Origin: Paulownia fortunei | Lineage: Eukaryota > Streptophyta > Magnoliopsida > Lamiales > Paulowniaceae | Assembly (NCBI GenBank): GCA_019321725.1 | Contig: CM033121.1 | Location: 11,284,001 to 11,348,000 of the forward strand | Direction of reading: 5' to 3' | Length of the DNA stretch: 64,000 bases | In this document: positions 22,569-34,940 of the stretch, piece after piece | Position numbering within the stretch: the first letter of the stretch is position 1 | How the letters are laid out: each line of letters starts with the position of its first letter | Made by a program: the position numbers and the translations under genes | The notes under the pieces: model-generated | What the model was told of the DNA's origin: nothing | Databases searched by the model: none | The model's input: only the letters and a program-made list of their open reading frames with translations

Positions 22569-23480
22569 ATGGCTGAACATAAAAGTGTCCATGATGAAAC
22601 TAAGAATCAACAGATGCGTACCATGCATTATTACTTACAACCTCCTCGAAGTTCTTCTCTTTATTGTTTTATTTTTCCTCACAATGCAAATAACTTTCAA
22701 TTCAAACAGGTATAATCCCTTTACTTCCCAATTTTCATAGTTTAGACTCTGAAAGCCCTTACTTGCATCTGAAAGAATTTGATGAAGTATGTGCCACTTT
22801 TGATGATCAAACTTGTATAAATAAAATTGTTAAACTCAAATTATTTCCTTTTTCTTTAAAAGTAAAGCAAAAACTTGCTTAACTCTTTAAAACCTAGGTC
22901 AATTGGCACTTGGCAAGAAATGTAAGCTGAATTTTTGAAATGCTTTGAAAAGACAAATCCAAGATTTTTCTCAAAATTTTAATGAAGCTTTCTTTCAATG
23001 TTGGGAAAGATTTAAAGATTTTTTGAATTCATGCTCACATTATGGTTTTGAAAAATGGTGTTTAATTAGTTTCTTTTATGAAAGTTTAACTCCTAAAACA
23101 AAATAATTTCTTGATAAATAACCTGATGAAATCCTAGAATATCTAGACCATTTGATAAAAAACTCTCAATCATGGTATAGTGTTAATTCTTTCGAAGGTT
23201 CTATTAAATCTAATCTTGCTAATAATATTAAAGGAAGATATTACCTTAGTCAAGAAAATGATCTAAATGCTAGAATTGCTAGTTTAAAAAGAACAGTTGA
23301 AGTCATGGAACTTAAAAAAGTAAAAAAAATCAAATATGTGCAAGAAGAAGAAGTTTGTAGCAATTGTGAACGTATGGGGTACTCCATCAATGAATGTCCA
23401 AATATTTCAATACAAAGTAAATTTTATGAACACATTCAAAAAATCTTTTCATTCTCCATATTCTGAAACTTACAATTCAC
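22569..23480 (+). pseudogene. gag: Athila-like gag (segment I)
   Basis: The ATG at 22569 opens MAEHKSVHDET and runs to a frameshift near 22707. The next frame reads SLDSESPYLHLKEFDEVC and KLKLFPFSL, classic gypsy gag capsid text, then a stop in QKLA. RFKDFLNSCSHYGFEKW and ISFFYESLTPKTK follow before stops. The intact frame 23152-23466 covers the capsid end and linker, with a zinc motif CSNCERMGYSINEC in which the usual His is Tyr (CAC to TAC), so zinc binding would fail. Confidence 0.8.
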
Positions 23481-24338
23481 AATAGAGAAATCATCCCAAT
23501 TTTAGTTGGCGAGATGATAATTGTGCTCAGCCGCTACATTCACAAAAGCCACCAAACTTTCCTTTTTATCCAACTCCACATACAAAATCCCTTGAGGAGA
23601 CTTTGCAAGAATTTATGCATGAACAAACAAACATTAATAATCAAACTTCACAAAGCTATCAATGAGATCAAAAACACACTTTCAACATTAACCGCCTCTT
23701 TGTGCACTCAGGAAAGAGGTAAGTTTCCAACTCAACCTCAACTTAATCCTTCCACTTAGTGTCATGTTTCTTCTTCAGGTGAAAATTCAATCAAGGAGCT
23801 AATTCAGTCACAACTCTTTGGAATGGAAAAATTATTGATAAGACTATTCATCCTAAGAAAAAAGTTTCTAATCCACCTTCAGAAATAAAGAATGGAAATA
23901 GTCTTCATGATGAAGGTAAGTTGAGGAAGGCAAGTTTGAAAATGATGAAAAAGAAAAATATTTACCTCCAGCACCCTCTCCTCAAAGAATGCAACCAACT
24001 CATAAATTGAACTCAAAAGCTGAAATCTTTGGAGTTTTTAAACAAGTTAAGATTAACATTTCATTGTTGGATGCAATCAAGCAAGTTCCACCTCATGCCA
24101 AATTTTTGAAAGATTTGTGTACAGTCAAAAGAAAACATCATGTAAAAAAGAAGGCATTTTTAATTGAAAGTGTTACTTCAATCATTCAACAATTCACTCC
24201 ACCCATGTAAAAAGATTCAGGTTGTCCAACCATTTCATGTACCAAAGGAAACACTAGAATAGGGCGTGCTTTGTTCGATCTCGGAGCTAGTGTAAATTTT
24301 CTACCTTTATCAATTTATGAATAGTTAGGTTTGGGAGA
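23481..24338 (+). pseudogene. pol: Gag linker and protease of the Athila-like element (segment I)
   Basis: LEETLQEFMHEQTNINNQT and KTIHPKKKVSN-type linker fragments precede the frame 23989-24210 (FGVFKQVKINISLLDAIKQ, HAKFLKDLCTVKRKHHVKKK). A stop after TPPM (24208-24210) is shared with copy II. The protease active site reads RALFDLGASVNFLPL at about 24270, so the aspartate is kept here, while copy II has Tyr. A further stop (CAG to TAG) in IYE.LGLGE precedes the gap. Confidence 0.8.
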
Positions 24339-24438
24339 NNNNNNNNNNNNNNNNNNNNNNNNNNNNNNNNNNNNNNNNNNNNNNNNNNNNNNNNNNNNNN
24401 NNNNNNNNNNNNNNNNNNNNNNNNNNNNNNNNNNNNNN
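24339..24438. other. Assembly gap of exactly 100 N
   Basis: Exactly 100 N is the conventional filler for a gap of unknown size. It falls inside the duplicated Athila-like protease, three bases after GGTTTGGGA. Confidence 0.99.
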
Positions 24439-26457
24439 TGAACCAACATAAAAAAATATTTTATTTTTCTATATCATCTTCTTCAACTATTTATCCCAAT
24501 CCAGTCAATGATAAAATAGAATATAAAGTAATTCATTGTGTTTTTTTTTTAATGCAAAAAATATTTATATCAGTGTGAGATTTTGTCTATATAGATATAT
24601 ATTAATACCGACTAAAATAATAATAAACCCACATATGCACAATATATCAAATAATAATTTTATTCTAAAAAATTTCTATCGAATGGTAATTTAATCATCA
24701 AAAATAATTTTATTTCAGTCATATTATTCATTTCTATTTGGCAATCATGGGATTAAAATCAATCAAAGAATGATGATTCCATTCCTTTTTCATTCCTTAT
24801 ACATATCAAACATAGAATATATTATATTCATATAATTTATTTTCTATCATCATTCTATTCCTGTCTAATTCCATTATTACATACCAATTGCCCCCATAAT
24901 CTATTTAGGCCCATTTGGTTTAGATGAGTTTTCACATAAAATTATTTAAGCAATTAATTTTGAACTAATTAATTTAAAAATACTTAGTTTTTCTACTTTT
25001 TAGTTATCAAATCAAAGATCAAGTTTTTGGCATATAATCAATAATTTTACTAAAATGATTGTTTAATATGTGTGAATCATCCTTTTTTTTGTTCAATTAA
25101 TTTATAATCTATTAAAAAAAATATAGAGCAACAATTAAAAACAAAAACTTATCATTCACTTTGGTATTTCACAATTATTATTAATGTCATTGATGGTAAG
25201 TTGCATATCGACTGTCATGACTTCAAGTTGCATTCTATATAGGCTTCATAAATCGCATTGCTAAATATCTATAAATATCTGCAATATAGTTTATACCGAT
25301 TCCTTGTAATTGACCAACGTTTGAAACATTACCAGAACTGGTCATTACGCATCTTTAATCTTGAAAATGAATTACTAGATGCGGAAGAAGTTAATATTGA
25401 GGATATTTTTCCACAAATTTTAGAGGTTTAAATTTGGAAAGACAAGAAAACATCATTTTGATCAGCAAAAAAATGTTTTAATTTCTTGTTTCATTGCATT
25501 TGAATTTCAAATAATCAGATTTTACAATAATTAATTTTATATTAATTGTTTTTTTATTAAATCAATTAACAAGATTGATGTAAAAATAACGTGTTTTACC
25601 ACTTTACCCTTTGTACTTAATTTTATTTACTTAATAGGAGAAGATTTGCGCACTTACTATCAAGTCATAACCCGACCTGATATTTGGATATGGATTGACC
25701 CGATCAATCACTATTGATTTTGGAATACAATTTTTATACAGGAGTAGGGGATATGTGATGTAATTCCCCATGAGCAACTTTTTGTTTTTGTACATATGAC
25801 AATTATTTGAAAACTTCTAAAATAAAAGCAAGATCGAGATATGAGATACCAAATAGGATTAAATACATTTTTGTGTTATGATTTTTAAAAAATATCTTGA
25901 GCTTTAATTAATATATCTTTGTTTTTTGCCTTGTTCTTCGTTACAATAAAAAGATTGAAATACCCCTCTCTCCATAAGCCTTTCTAAAGGTAATTTCGTT
26001 GTTTCAAGGTTCTGTAAGTAAATATTATTTTTTAAAATTTGAATGTCTTTTTTAATTACATAAATAATAGCACATTTTTGTTTAATGAATTGTGAGGGTA
26101 AATTTTGTATGATGTAATTTGTTCTTGTTTTAAATAATATTTTGCCCAAACTCAAAGATTGCACGAAAATATCCGACACTCCTAATAAAGCAATCTATGT
26201 CATAGAGTGACTCAAAAATCCAAAGATGGGAGTTTTAATGCAGGTATCCTCTTTGTTGATGGGATGACTCACGTGTAAAATAATAGATTAAATATTTATA
26301 TTTTAATTTTTATTTATATTTGAAAATTTAATTAAGTGTAATTCTTAAAGTAAATAGCTAAATCAATTGATATTGTAATTAGAATATATTGTCCTGTTCT
26401 AATTAGTTAATTAATCAGATTATCCAAATTCTCATATTTCAGTTAAATATTCTAACA
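24439..26457. other. AT-rich intergenic DNA, no gene recognised
   Basis: No reading frame with family similarity. The stretch 24690-24900 (GATTCCATTCC, CTAATTCCATTATTACATACC, ACCAATTGCCCCC) and the following GGCCCATTTGGTTTAGATG look like small non-autonomous DNA transposon (hAT-type MITE) debris, but terminal repeats could not be paired with confidence. Confidence 0.4.
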
Positions 26458-27375
26458 TGCAACGAAAAGTTAAAATTGACACATTTATTTTTAACGTGCT
26501 TCGGATATCAAGTATCGTATATTGACGAGGCCACGCATTGAGAAAGAACAATGCACTTATTAGAAACATTACATAATACAATAATATGATCTAAACAAAT
26601 AAAGACTCTATTTTATATGGAGTCATTCTCATATCAACCAATCAAGAACTTGTTCTTGCGAAATCCCTACGATTTGAATTCTGAACTATTAAAATTACTT
26701 CAATGCTGGAATCCCTTCTAAAGGCAGAACATCTTCTCCCAAATGCTAACTTTTTCTCCTTAAGGATATTGAAGAACGAAGTTGCAATATGATTTGCAAC
26801 GTACACCACAACTCCTGACAGTCTAGGCAGTCTTGAAATCACAAATAATCAGCTCATACCAGATTCACCTTGGAGATAAAAATTCTGCAGACATTAAACT
26901 CTAAAAAATTCTCTGCATCATATACACGAAGGATTGTCTTTTTATATCAATCTATTTGCAAATCTCCTAGATATGTTAAGATATGTTCAATATCTTCTCC
27001 TTTCCATGTTGGATTTTTTACCATATTGGAACTCCTTCCATCTTTATCTTCAAGATTCCGTCCTTAATCAGAATTCATTTTCTATCGAGATTCTGCATTT
27101 AATTTTGACTTTAATCCCTTTAAGTAAGCTTCCATAAAATCCAATCTAAGCAATTTCCTTAATTATAGTAGTCAAATCCTTTAGGTAAGCTTTCGTAAAA
27201 TCCAACCCAAGCAATCTCCTTAATTATAGTACACAAATCCTGCAAGGAAACAAATAAAATTAAGTAGGATATTTTCTTTCCTTATTTGTAACATCCTAAA
27301 TTAAGTAGGAATCTTCCAAATTAGTTTTGACAAAAAATGCCAACTACAATTCATATCCAACCAGGATACTTAACA
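26458..27375 (-). repeat. Probable 3' LTR of the minus-strand copia fragment
   Basis: On the minus strand a purine tract (AAACGGGGACAT) is followed directly by TGTTAAGTATCCTGG, a typical copia LTR start. The end is placed at 26458 (minus strand ...CGTTGCA). About 918 bases; no target duplication can be checked. Two near-identical 60-base blocks (CTTCCATAAAATCCAATCTAAGCAATTTCCTTAATTATAGTA type) repeat at 27129 and 27190. Confidence 0.5.
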
Positions 27376-29739
27376 ATGTCCCCGTTTGGTAGTTTTGATC
27401 AAAACTTTTAACTTACTTTGGATGTTAAACATATGCAAAGATCAATGTTAAAACATAAATATCTAACAACTATCAACAACAATGAGTTGGAAAATTCAAG
27501 CAAATTCTTAATAATCACACTTCTGTGCAGAATACCTAGCTAGATAGCTCGCCTCTTATTTGCATGATCAGAAATCAAGTGCATCAAGATAACTCCTTTG
27601 GCTTTTCAAGCAATTCAAAGTATAAGCAATCAAACAAATTATCAAGCTAACATAATCATCAATCATAAAAAAAATAAAAAATCAATCATCAATCATCAAT
27701 CATCCTATCGTCAATCATTACTCCTCTTCTTGAATAAAAATGGGTAAAGGTCCACAAGAATTAAAATCATAATTGAAATCATCATCAGTGATAACTTTCC
27801 CTGACTATTTGGCCTTCAATTGAGCAATGAAAGAAACTATTTGATTTTTCTTAGTAGCCAGGTGCTACATCTACTACCTAAACCTCAGAACTTCCTGTTG
27901 AAGAAATTGGAGAAAATTTGCCATAGTCGATGTTTCAACATGATCACATAATATAATTGTAAAATTGAAATATAATCACTCTCCCCCTACATTCATGGTT
28001 AGAATTGAGCAATTCACTAAGTAGAGTCCAAATAATCCAAAAACAAAATCAAGAATTATCATATCATAACATTACCAGCTGCAAGACATGAACAACAGTG
28101 GGATCATCAAACACACATCACAGTCAGCATCATATTATCATCCAAAAATGGCAGTATAACTCCAGTTCATAAAAAAAAGTAGTAATTGAGTATCATATTT
28201 GGAAACAACAACATAAACTCCCCATAAGTTTGTGGTCTTAAATAAAAAATACAAAACTAGAATAAGCATGCGCAAATCATTCATAATCAAATCAAATAAA
28301 TCATCAGAAACCATCAGAAATAAGCAAAACAACATCCACTCCCCCTCAGCCTTGGAATCCTCAGAATGGAGGAATACTCTCTAAACATGACCTGCGAATA
28401 ATGTTGCAACATGGAAAGAGGGTGAATCACCAACATTGTGTGGCTTTCCTTTACCTTCCCATTGAAGCCATTAAAATGGCTTCGCATCATCAAACAAGAA
28501 AAGTTCATCAACAAAATCTATCTCATGAAATTTATTGCTGATGAAAGAAGAGAAATCAAATACATAATTCATAATAATCACTTCCCAAAACTTGAATGAA
28601 CTAACATCACCAATTTTCACAGACATATTCTCAATCTTTTGAATTAGATAGAAGGGGATTAGGGTTTGCGAATAGTCATGTTGCAAAACAAGAAATGAAA
28701 AGTGTTATCTTTGATGTAAACCTTAAAGTAATTTAAACTTCAGCGCCCGTTTTTCTTTCCAAAACACACTTTTGCTTTTTAGTACTAGGCTACCACCACA
28801 TTCGAATCCATCTTTATTTGAAATTTGAGTGAAAAAAAAATCTATGGTCAAAGATCATATTACAACACATAATCCAACACTACTTTCATACTTATTCTTT
28901 CACACATGATGCATTCCATTTTTTTTTTAAATAAAATCTCTGTGGTTCTGCTTGAAATAAAGAAGTGCGCATGAACTCAAAACTTCCTATTTAAATGCAT
29001 AACAATATAAAAATTAAAACATGCTCAATATAGAGAGAATTTTAAGTTCATAAATTCAAAGGTTCAGACCAAAATCTCTTGTTATCATAATTGTATTTGA
29101 GCAGTGTATTTTGCAAAAAAAATCCCCTAGAAATATCAATTGAATCTTTTTAGACTTTTGTCTAGATTATTTTTAAACACTTTTAAAGATGGATTTAGCC
29201 AGTCGGTAGCTTTCACTTTAGTTTTAAGGTAGCTCTTTTCACATAGTGGATCATCCTCTACATATTTGTGGATACATAAGATCACATTACTCATGGATAG
29301 CTCCACGCCTAGCTTTTCTCATCAAAGACCACCATTTTTACATTCAATAGGACTGGTGAAACAAATCTTTATCCATTCTACAAACATAATTTCGACAAAC
29401 ACGGTTTTTCAGTTTTAAACATCATGATTATAAAATATTGAATTTTTTCTACTAATTGAAAATGCAATCTATTGGTTCTAACGCGCTAAACGCAGGCCCA
29501 TTCGAATGCATGAAATCCTAACACTACATGCAAAGCTGTGTTATAATATGAATAATTGTTGTGGGAACAAACAAGATAAATACATGATCTTTTTATGTCG
29601 CAATAGTGATAGACACATGCAACTATATCAGACAAACTCCCAAAAACTTTCTTAATGATTAAATCACTGCACATCAAGTGCCTTGGGAAATATGTTTGCT
29701 AGCTATTTTTCACTTGTAACATAATTAATAATCATAATT
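27376..29739. other. Degenerate middle of the copia fragment, no domain recognised
   Basis: Three short minus-strand frames (28138-28686) have no family match. A heptamer run of ATCAATC units lies at about 27681-27704. No RT motif was found on either strand. Confidence 0.4.
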
Positions 29740-30590
29740 CTTAATTAAATCGAATCGTTAATAAAGTGGAGTCGTTGGGCTGAAAACTCATGTGCTATAC
29801 TAGGCATATCACAATAATTAGCAGAAATAGTATTTTTAAATTCCTTGCCCCTTTCAATCTTAATCCTAATTGTTTTGCAAATATTATAATTTTTTTTTCA
29901 ATTTTTAGTTTTCCACATAAATATTTGAATACAAGGAAAGTGCCTGATTTTTTTTGTTAGAAAGTTAACCCATGTATACCATGAGAATTCAGACATACAG
30001 ACAAACACATACCTTTTTCCTCCAACACTTTCTACTTACATAGGTTTCAAAAAGTCCAAATGAAGGAGTTCAAGATTCTATGTTTTTAACAATATATTGC
30101 ATCATTTGTGTGGCCTCCTTTGTTTTCCAAGTTGACACAAACCACAAACTCTAGGACTCCTTTTGTTGAGCTTTGGTGCATCAAGGACAATACCTGCATT
30201 CACAACTTTAATTATATTTTTGTATTTCAATTATCTTAACTTCTAGTGCTAATTATAGATTTATCTATTTTTATGTTATAACATGTTAACTTATGTTGTA
30301 ACATGTAATAGTTGTCAGACGACCTCGAAGCTGTCAAAACATATCTGTTAGTATTATCAAATACTTGACATAAATCTAACCCAACAAAAAGACCATGGTC
30401 ACATAATTGACTGATACTAATTAGATTTGCTTTAAGTCCTTTAACAAGTAAGGCGTTTTTCAACCTCGGGAGACCATTCATATCAATTGTTCCTTTTCTA
30501 AGAACACGTCCCTTAACACTAACCCCGAAGGTATCATGTCTCTCAATATAATTCACAAATGTTATTGAGAGAAGAAAATATAAACATCCT
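29740..30590 (-). pseudogene. pol: Copia protease end and integrase remnant
   Basis: The frame 30236-30556 reads RKGTIDMNGLPRLKNALLV, KGLKANLISISQLCDHG and SSDNYYML, the segment after the copia protease active site. Lower down, other frames show CGLCQLGKQ (zinc cysteines), LELLHLDFLKP (first catalytic D, G changed to K), ERGKEFKN (second D changed to E) and HEFSAQ. Many stops intervene. The gag and the protease DSG box are not visible upstream. Confidence 0.7.
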
Positions 30591-30679
30591 TTTGTCCCTT
30601 AACACTAACCCCGAAGGTATCATGTCTCTCAATATAATTCACAAATGTTATTGAGAGAAGAAAAGATAAACATCCTTTT
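30508..30679. repeat. 86-bp tandem duplication, two copies, one mismatch
   Basis: 30508-30593 and 30594-30679 both start GTCCCTTAACACTAACCCCG and end CATCCTTTT; the only difference seen is ATATAAAC versus AGATAAAC. The unit length is not a multiple of three, so it shifts the copia frame. Confidence 0.95.
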
Positions 30680-33409
30680 AAGCCTATATGTAGAGAGGTT
30701 CTAAGTTTATTTTTTTGCATATCTCCAAACTTTACAAATTCTATCTATTCCTTTGATACATCTTTTTAGTCTATTTTCTAATATCTCTTCTACAAGATTT
30801 GCACTTTTCTTGCTTATATTAACATCAACCTAGTGTTCTCTGCAAAAGAACACTCTTTCTACTAACAATCTTATGTTTCCTTGTGTTCTTCAATGTTCTC
30901 TAAATTAATGAGGTAAAACTCATCAATTGACAGAACAAAGAAATAGACAAAGAAAAAGAGAAGAAAACATCACAAAAGTCTTGTGATACAGAAAAATAGA
31001 GCAAACTAGAAGGTGTTTGATAGATAAGTACAACATGGCATATACTGCAGAACCTGAAATCAAAATCCTTGTGAAGGATGTAGTCTCATGGGGAAAAGGA
31101 TCAATAGATACTAAGTGTTATTGAGCCCGCTTTGTATGCAAAGTTCCCATGTTACCTTGAGTCATCTCCACACAAAGTAACAAAATGAGTTGATCAATCT
31201 ACTGCATGATGGCCTAGAGTGACCAGGTATGTAAAAAGCCCACATCACAACTAATGTTGATTACATATAAAGAAACTCTGGATGGATCAACCATCCTTGG
31301 TATTCAAAGATGAAAGTCAAATAAGGATGGTGTGCATTAGAAAATCATAAAAGACTTCCTCAAGTTGGCTATGGAAGAAAATAAGGATGATTATTTGTAG
31401 CCTGAGGGAGTGCCAAAGAAGTCCACTTCTAACTAGGAAGGAAACATACTTCTTTAGGACAAAATGAACATCTTAAATGAAAAGGATTTTATCCTCTCCT
31501 TAGATTTCAATGCATCATTAATGAATGGATGAAACTTTACCAAGCTGGAAGACAAGAGGAGAAGACTAACTACAGCATTGCATTGCCCCGCCTCTTTGAA
31601 GATAAAGGCAAAAAGGGGAAAACATAGTCAAAAATGACAAAGCATTAATAGAAGGGGTGAAACTTCCACAAGAAAAGTAATCAGACTTTTCTCTGAAGTT
31701 AAATAAAGAGAAAATACATGGAGCAGATTTTCCATGTAGAAAACCCAACATCTATTTATAAAATAGCAGAGCCAGCTGAAGACAGGCTGAAAAACAACAC
31801 TAAAGACTGCAGTAGTCGTAGCTTATAGTTTTAAATGTAAAATGCTAATGTGATCATTGTAATATTTCATGATTGAATAAAATGAATATCTATTATCATG
31901 AAATATATTACTTTATTGTTCTCAAGAGTCTTGCCATCATAAAAAAATGGGAAAATCTTAGGTATAACTTGTACAGATTTTGATGATGAATAGGTTAGTG
32001 TAGGTGTTAGGGTAGTGCCTGGCTAGGCAATTAGATTGATCTTTTCTTGAGCTCTTGTATAAACAATTTTATTCACAGTTTAATAATATAATGAAATTTC
32101 TTTATCATAATGGTACCATACATAGTTATGGGGTACGATCAAGCATAGGATGGGATTATGGGACATGCCTATATGGCTTTCATTATAAATTAGTTCCAAG
32201 TCAAGGGTTTGTTGAGTTAAGACATCAATAATCCCAATAAAACTTGCACATACAATGTATGTTCGAAAGGAGAATGTCTCGTTCCATATAGGTATAGGTG
32301 TAGCGATACTAGTGTATTTATGCGGGTGCATAATAGAGAACAAATATACTGAACACCCCGCTTGAAATTCCTAATTGGAAACGCTGATTGACGAATGGGA
32401 ATTTTTTAGTTACGATAGTGTAAGAATTATTTCTTGAACTCACAGCACCATTCTAACCTTGTGCACAATATGTTTTACTTTAATATATTTTCCCATAGCG
32501 TGACAATCACAAAGGGAACATATAAGGTGTAATGTCTTCGTGTATGAAAGATAGTCAGTGGCCAACAAAGGATCCATCATGTATCTAGTTAAATAGATGA
32601 ATCTCCTATGCTTCCATGGTCCTTGAATCAGATTTTCTTAGCCAAGTTTAGATGATATTAGACGAGTATTTTCTAATATTCATTCAAGAGTCAAAGAAAC
32701 TAGGAATGCAATTAAAGTTACTAAGTCAATTTGCATTTCCAATAAAATTTATATCCTAGACTTAGTCATGAGATTAGTAGATCGAGGACCATACTTGCGT
32801 GATACTTGTAATAGGAAATAGGCTCGCTATTTTCACCTATATCTAGGTACTCATGAAGCATACTAAATGTTTCCCATGATTTGTTGATTTTTGGAATTAA
32901 TAGATTAGTTCCAAAAGGATTAATTAATTAAAATAATTAATTATTCAATAAAGTCAAAGAGTTGTGAGTACATTGTTAGCTTATTGGTAAACCTGAGGGG
33001 TCACACACTAACTTGGATAATTTGATTTCTAGCCTAAGAAGTGATCCAAAGGTTGGATGAATTTAATTAATATAATTAATTAAATTGAGCTTGATTAATT
33101 CAAGTATTTAATTAATTTAATTAATTATCTAAATTATTTAATTAGCCTAATTAGATTAGTTAAATGAAGTTGTAACAAATAATAAGATCAATTAATTATA
33201 GTGGCCCTTTTAATTCATATAGATGAATTAATTTAATTTATTAGATCAATTAAATTGAACCTAATTAATTGGGTCAAGGTCCATAACGAGTGAACTTGTT
33301 GGATGCCCATTAGAAATTTAATGGAAATTTAATTCCTGCAAGAATTCAGGTCAAAGTTTCCTATTCGATGGGAAGACTTACCTTATCAAACACTAGCACT
33401 AAAATAAGG
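30680..33409. other. Non-coding repeat-like DNA, family not recognised
   Basis: AT-rich, with many ATTAATTAATTAA runs between 32930 and 33270. The part 31900-33300 has the look of a long non-autonomous LTR element, but no boundary, primer site or coding motif could be fixed. A TATA-like TCTATTTATAAAATAG lies at 31751. No gene. Confidence 0.35.
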
Positions 33410-33545
33410 CAATAATTCTACGTGATGGAAATACTTACTAAAGAAATAACTCCATGTGATGGAAATATCTAGGTAAGGTTATAATTCTATGTGATGGAAA
33501 TACTTACCTAAAGGAAGTAATTCCATATGATGGGAACACTTTCTT
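33410..33545. repeat. Four imperfect 34-36 bp tandem repeats
   Basis: Units centre on TAATTCTATGTGATGGAAATA at 33422, 33456, 33491 and 33527, with spacing of 34, 35 and 36. Weaker versions lie at 33366 and 33620. Confidence 0.7.
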
Positions 33546-34940
33546 GTCTAATACTAGTTAAAATAAGGTAGTAAATCTTACCTTGTAAGACAAGGTGTTG
33601 GACAAGGAAATAATTTCATGTGGTGGAATTATTAAGTGCAATGAAACACATTCATAGAGGATAAATATTGTAGAAAATGTTTCAGCAATTGGGCATTTTT
33701 CTTGTAGCAAAAAATCCTCCCTTTTTTATCTTGTTCAAAATTCGACCAAAACCTAACTGAATTTTGATTAATTCTTCTTCAAATAGTTGAATTAAGAGTT
33801 AATCAATTACCTTACACAAGTAGTTATGCTATATTCCAAAATACTTTTCTTAGGCACAACCCTTATCCTACAAACATAGAAATGATTGCGAGTGAACATC
33901 TAGGGTGTGGATATGTTTATAGAAGTGACAGTTGGGACCCTAAGCAAAGCGTTTTAAACATAAGGGGATTTGTGAATTGTTCATGGAGAGATAACAACAT
34001 GAGTCATTTTAATTCATTGTCATCAACAGGAAACATCAAGTATAAATTCTAATTAATACTTGATCTATTTTAATTTTAGATATAAAAAATTAATAATCGA
34101 TTAATTACTATGAATTCAAGATGCAATCAATTGCATGTGATGTATGTTTATGTTTTACTAAGAATTTTAAACTCTATTACATTTTATATCCCATGATTAT
34201 GCGAACCCAACACTAAGTTAGACCCCACCGAACTCTTAATATTTTTTTTTTTGGAATGACCTTTGTAAATGCTACTCTACTAGGCAGTCTCATAGAAGAC
34301 TTATCTTGAAAATAGAAAAGGATAAAAAAGAGCTAATGATCAAGGAAGCACGGAATGGTTCAAGACCAAGACAAAACAAATATCCAAGACCAAAGTGATA
34401 ACTTAGAGGGGCTATAGATTTTAGCGGAGTGAGAACAGAGGCTATCAAGTGAGGACAAAAAGTCACCGAAGGATCAATATAGTCAACTGAGTGATGGAGT
34501 TGAACAAAGAAGTTAACAAGATTCTAAAAAGAGGCCAAGTCTAAGATAGAGCATTAGACTTAGTAGGGCTAAAGGGTTATAACATAATGAGGGTAGGATA
34601 TCTTAACAAATCAAGTTACAAGCACCAACCTAGTATTGACAAATGTTATAGTTCAAACCAATTGTATAAATAGGCAACGTGGCAGAAAATATAAGAAAGG
34701 ACGATAGACTGCAAATAGTGTTAGACTGTGATAGGGCAGTAGTGTGACTAAACATCTTCACTAGCGGAAAAAGAGAGAATTATATCAAACTTGCAGAAAA
34801 AGAGAGCTATAAAAAGGGCTAAAGACTGACGGACGAAGACATACATACAGAGAGAAAAAAAAGCATACACAAAGACATACAAATTGCATTACTTACGATC
34901 TTTCCTAGAGATATAACGATAAGTCAAGCCAGAAATGCTC
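33546..34940. other. Non-coding, upstream part of a probable SIRE-type LTR on its right side
   Basis: No reading frame. The LTR that ends at 35593 must start somewhere here, but I could not find a TG start with a matching target duplication. Confidence 0.4.

Larger units (their letters stand above)
9573..24338. repeat. Segment I: first copy of a large duplication (partner 44027-64000)
   Basis: From GTTTA at 9573 to the N gap the sequence is collinear with 44027-63980. Both copies contain the same Tat insertion with the same target duplication, the same copia element with the same mutations, and the same Athila-like insertion point. Copy I lacks about 3.8 kb of the Tat interior and about 850 bases around the solo LTR; copy II lacks about 150 bases near 53627. 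The left boundary in I is an LTR junction, so the original duplication may have reached further left. Confidence 0.9.
21001..24338 (+). mobile_element. Athila-like Ty3/gypsy element, 5' part, cut by assembly gap (segment I)
   Basis: LTR, gag and protease in this order on the plus strand, inserted into copia RNase H. The sequence stops in the protease at the N gap; the twin at 60640 continues a little further to the window edge. Gag and protease wording fits Athila and its relatives. Confidence 0.8.
26458..30679 (-). mobile_element. Ty1/copia fragment, minus strand: protease-integrase piece, degraded middle, 3' LTR
   Basis: From high to low coordinates: protease/integrase text (30590 to about 29740), a long stretch without recognisable RT (29740 to 27376), a purine tract and a probable 3' LTR (27375 to 26458). 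The RT/RNase H segment is either deleted or decayed beyond recognition. Short GGGGGAG motifs on the minus strand near 28345 and 27985 resemble copia post-pol purine tracts. Confidence 0.6.

Noticed and set aside
24690..24900. Defined MITE with terminal repeats
   Set aside because: Terminal repeats and a target duplication could not be paired; only the general look suggests it.
34188..34192. ATCCC as left target duplication for the SIRE-type LTR ending at 35593
   Set aside because: The next bases are ATGATT, not TG, and the implied LTR start has no similarity to SIRE LTR starts.
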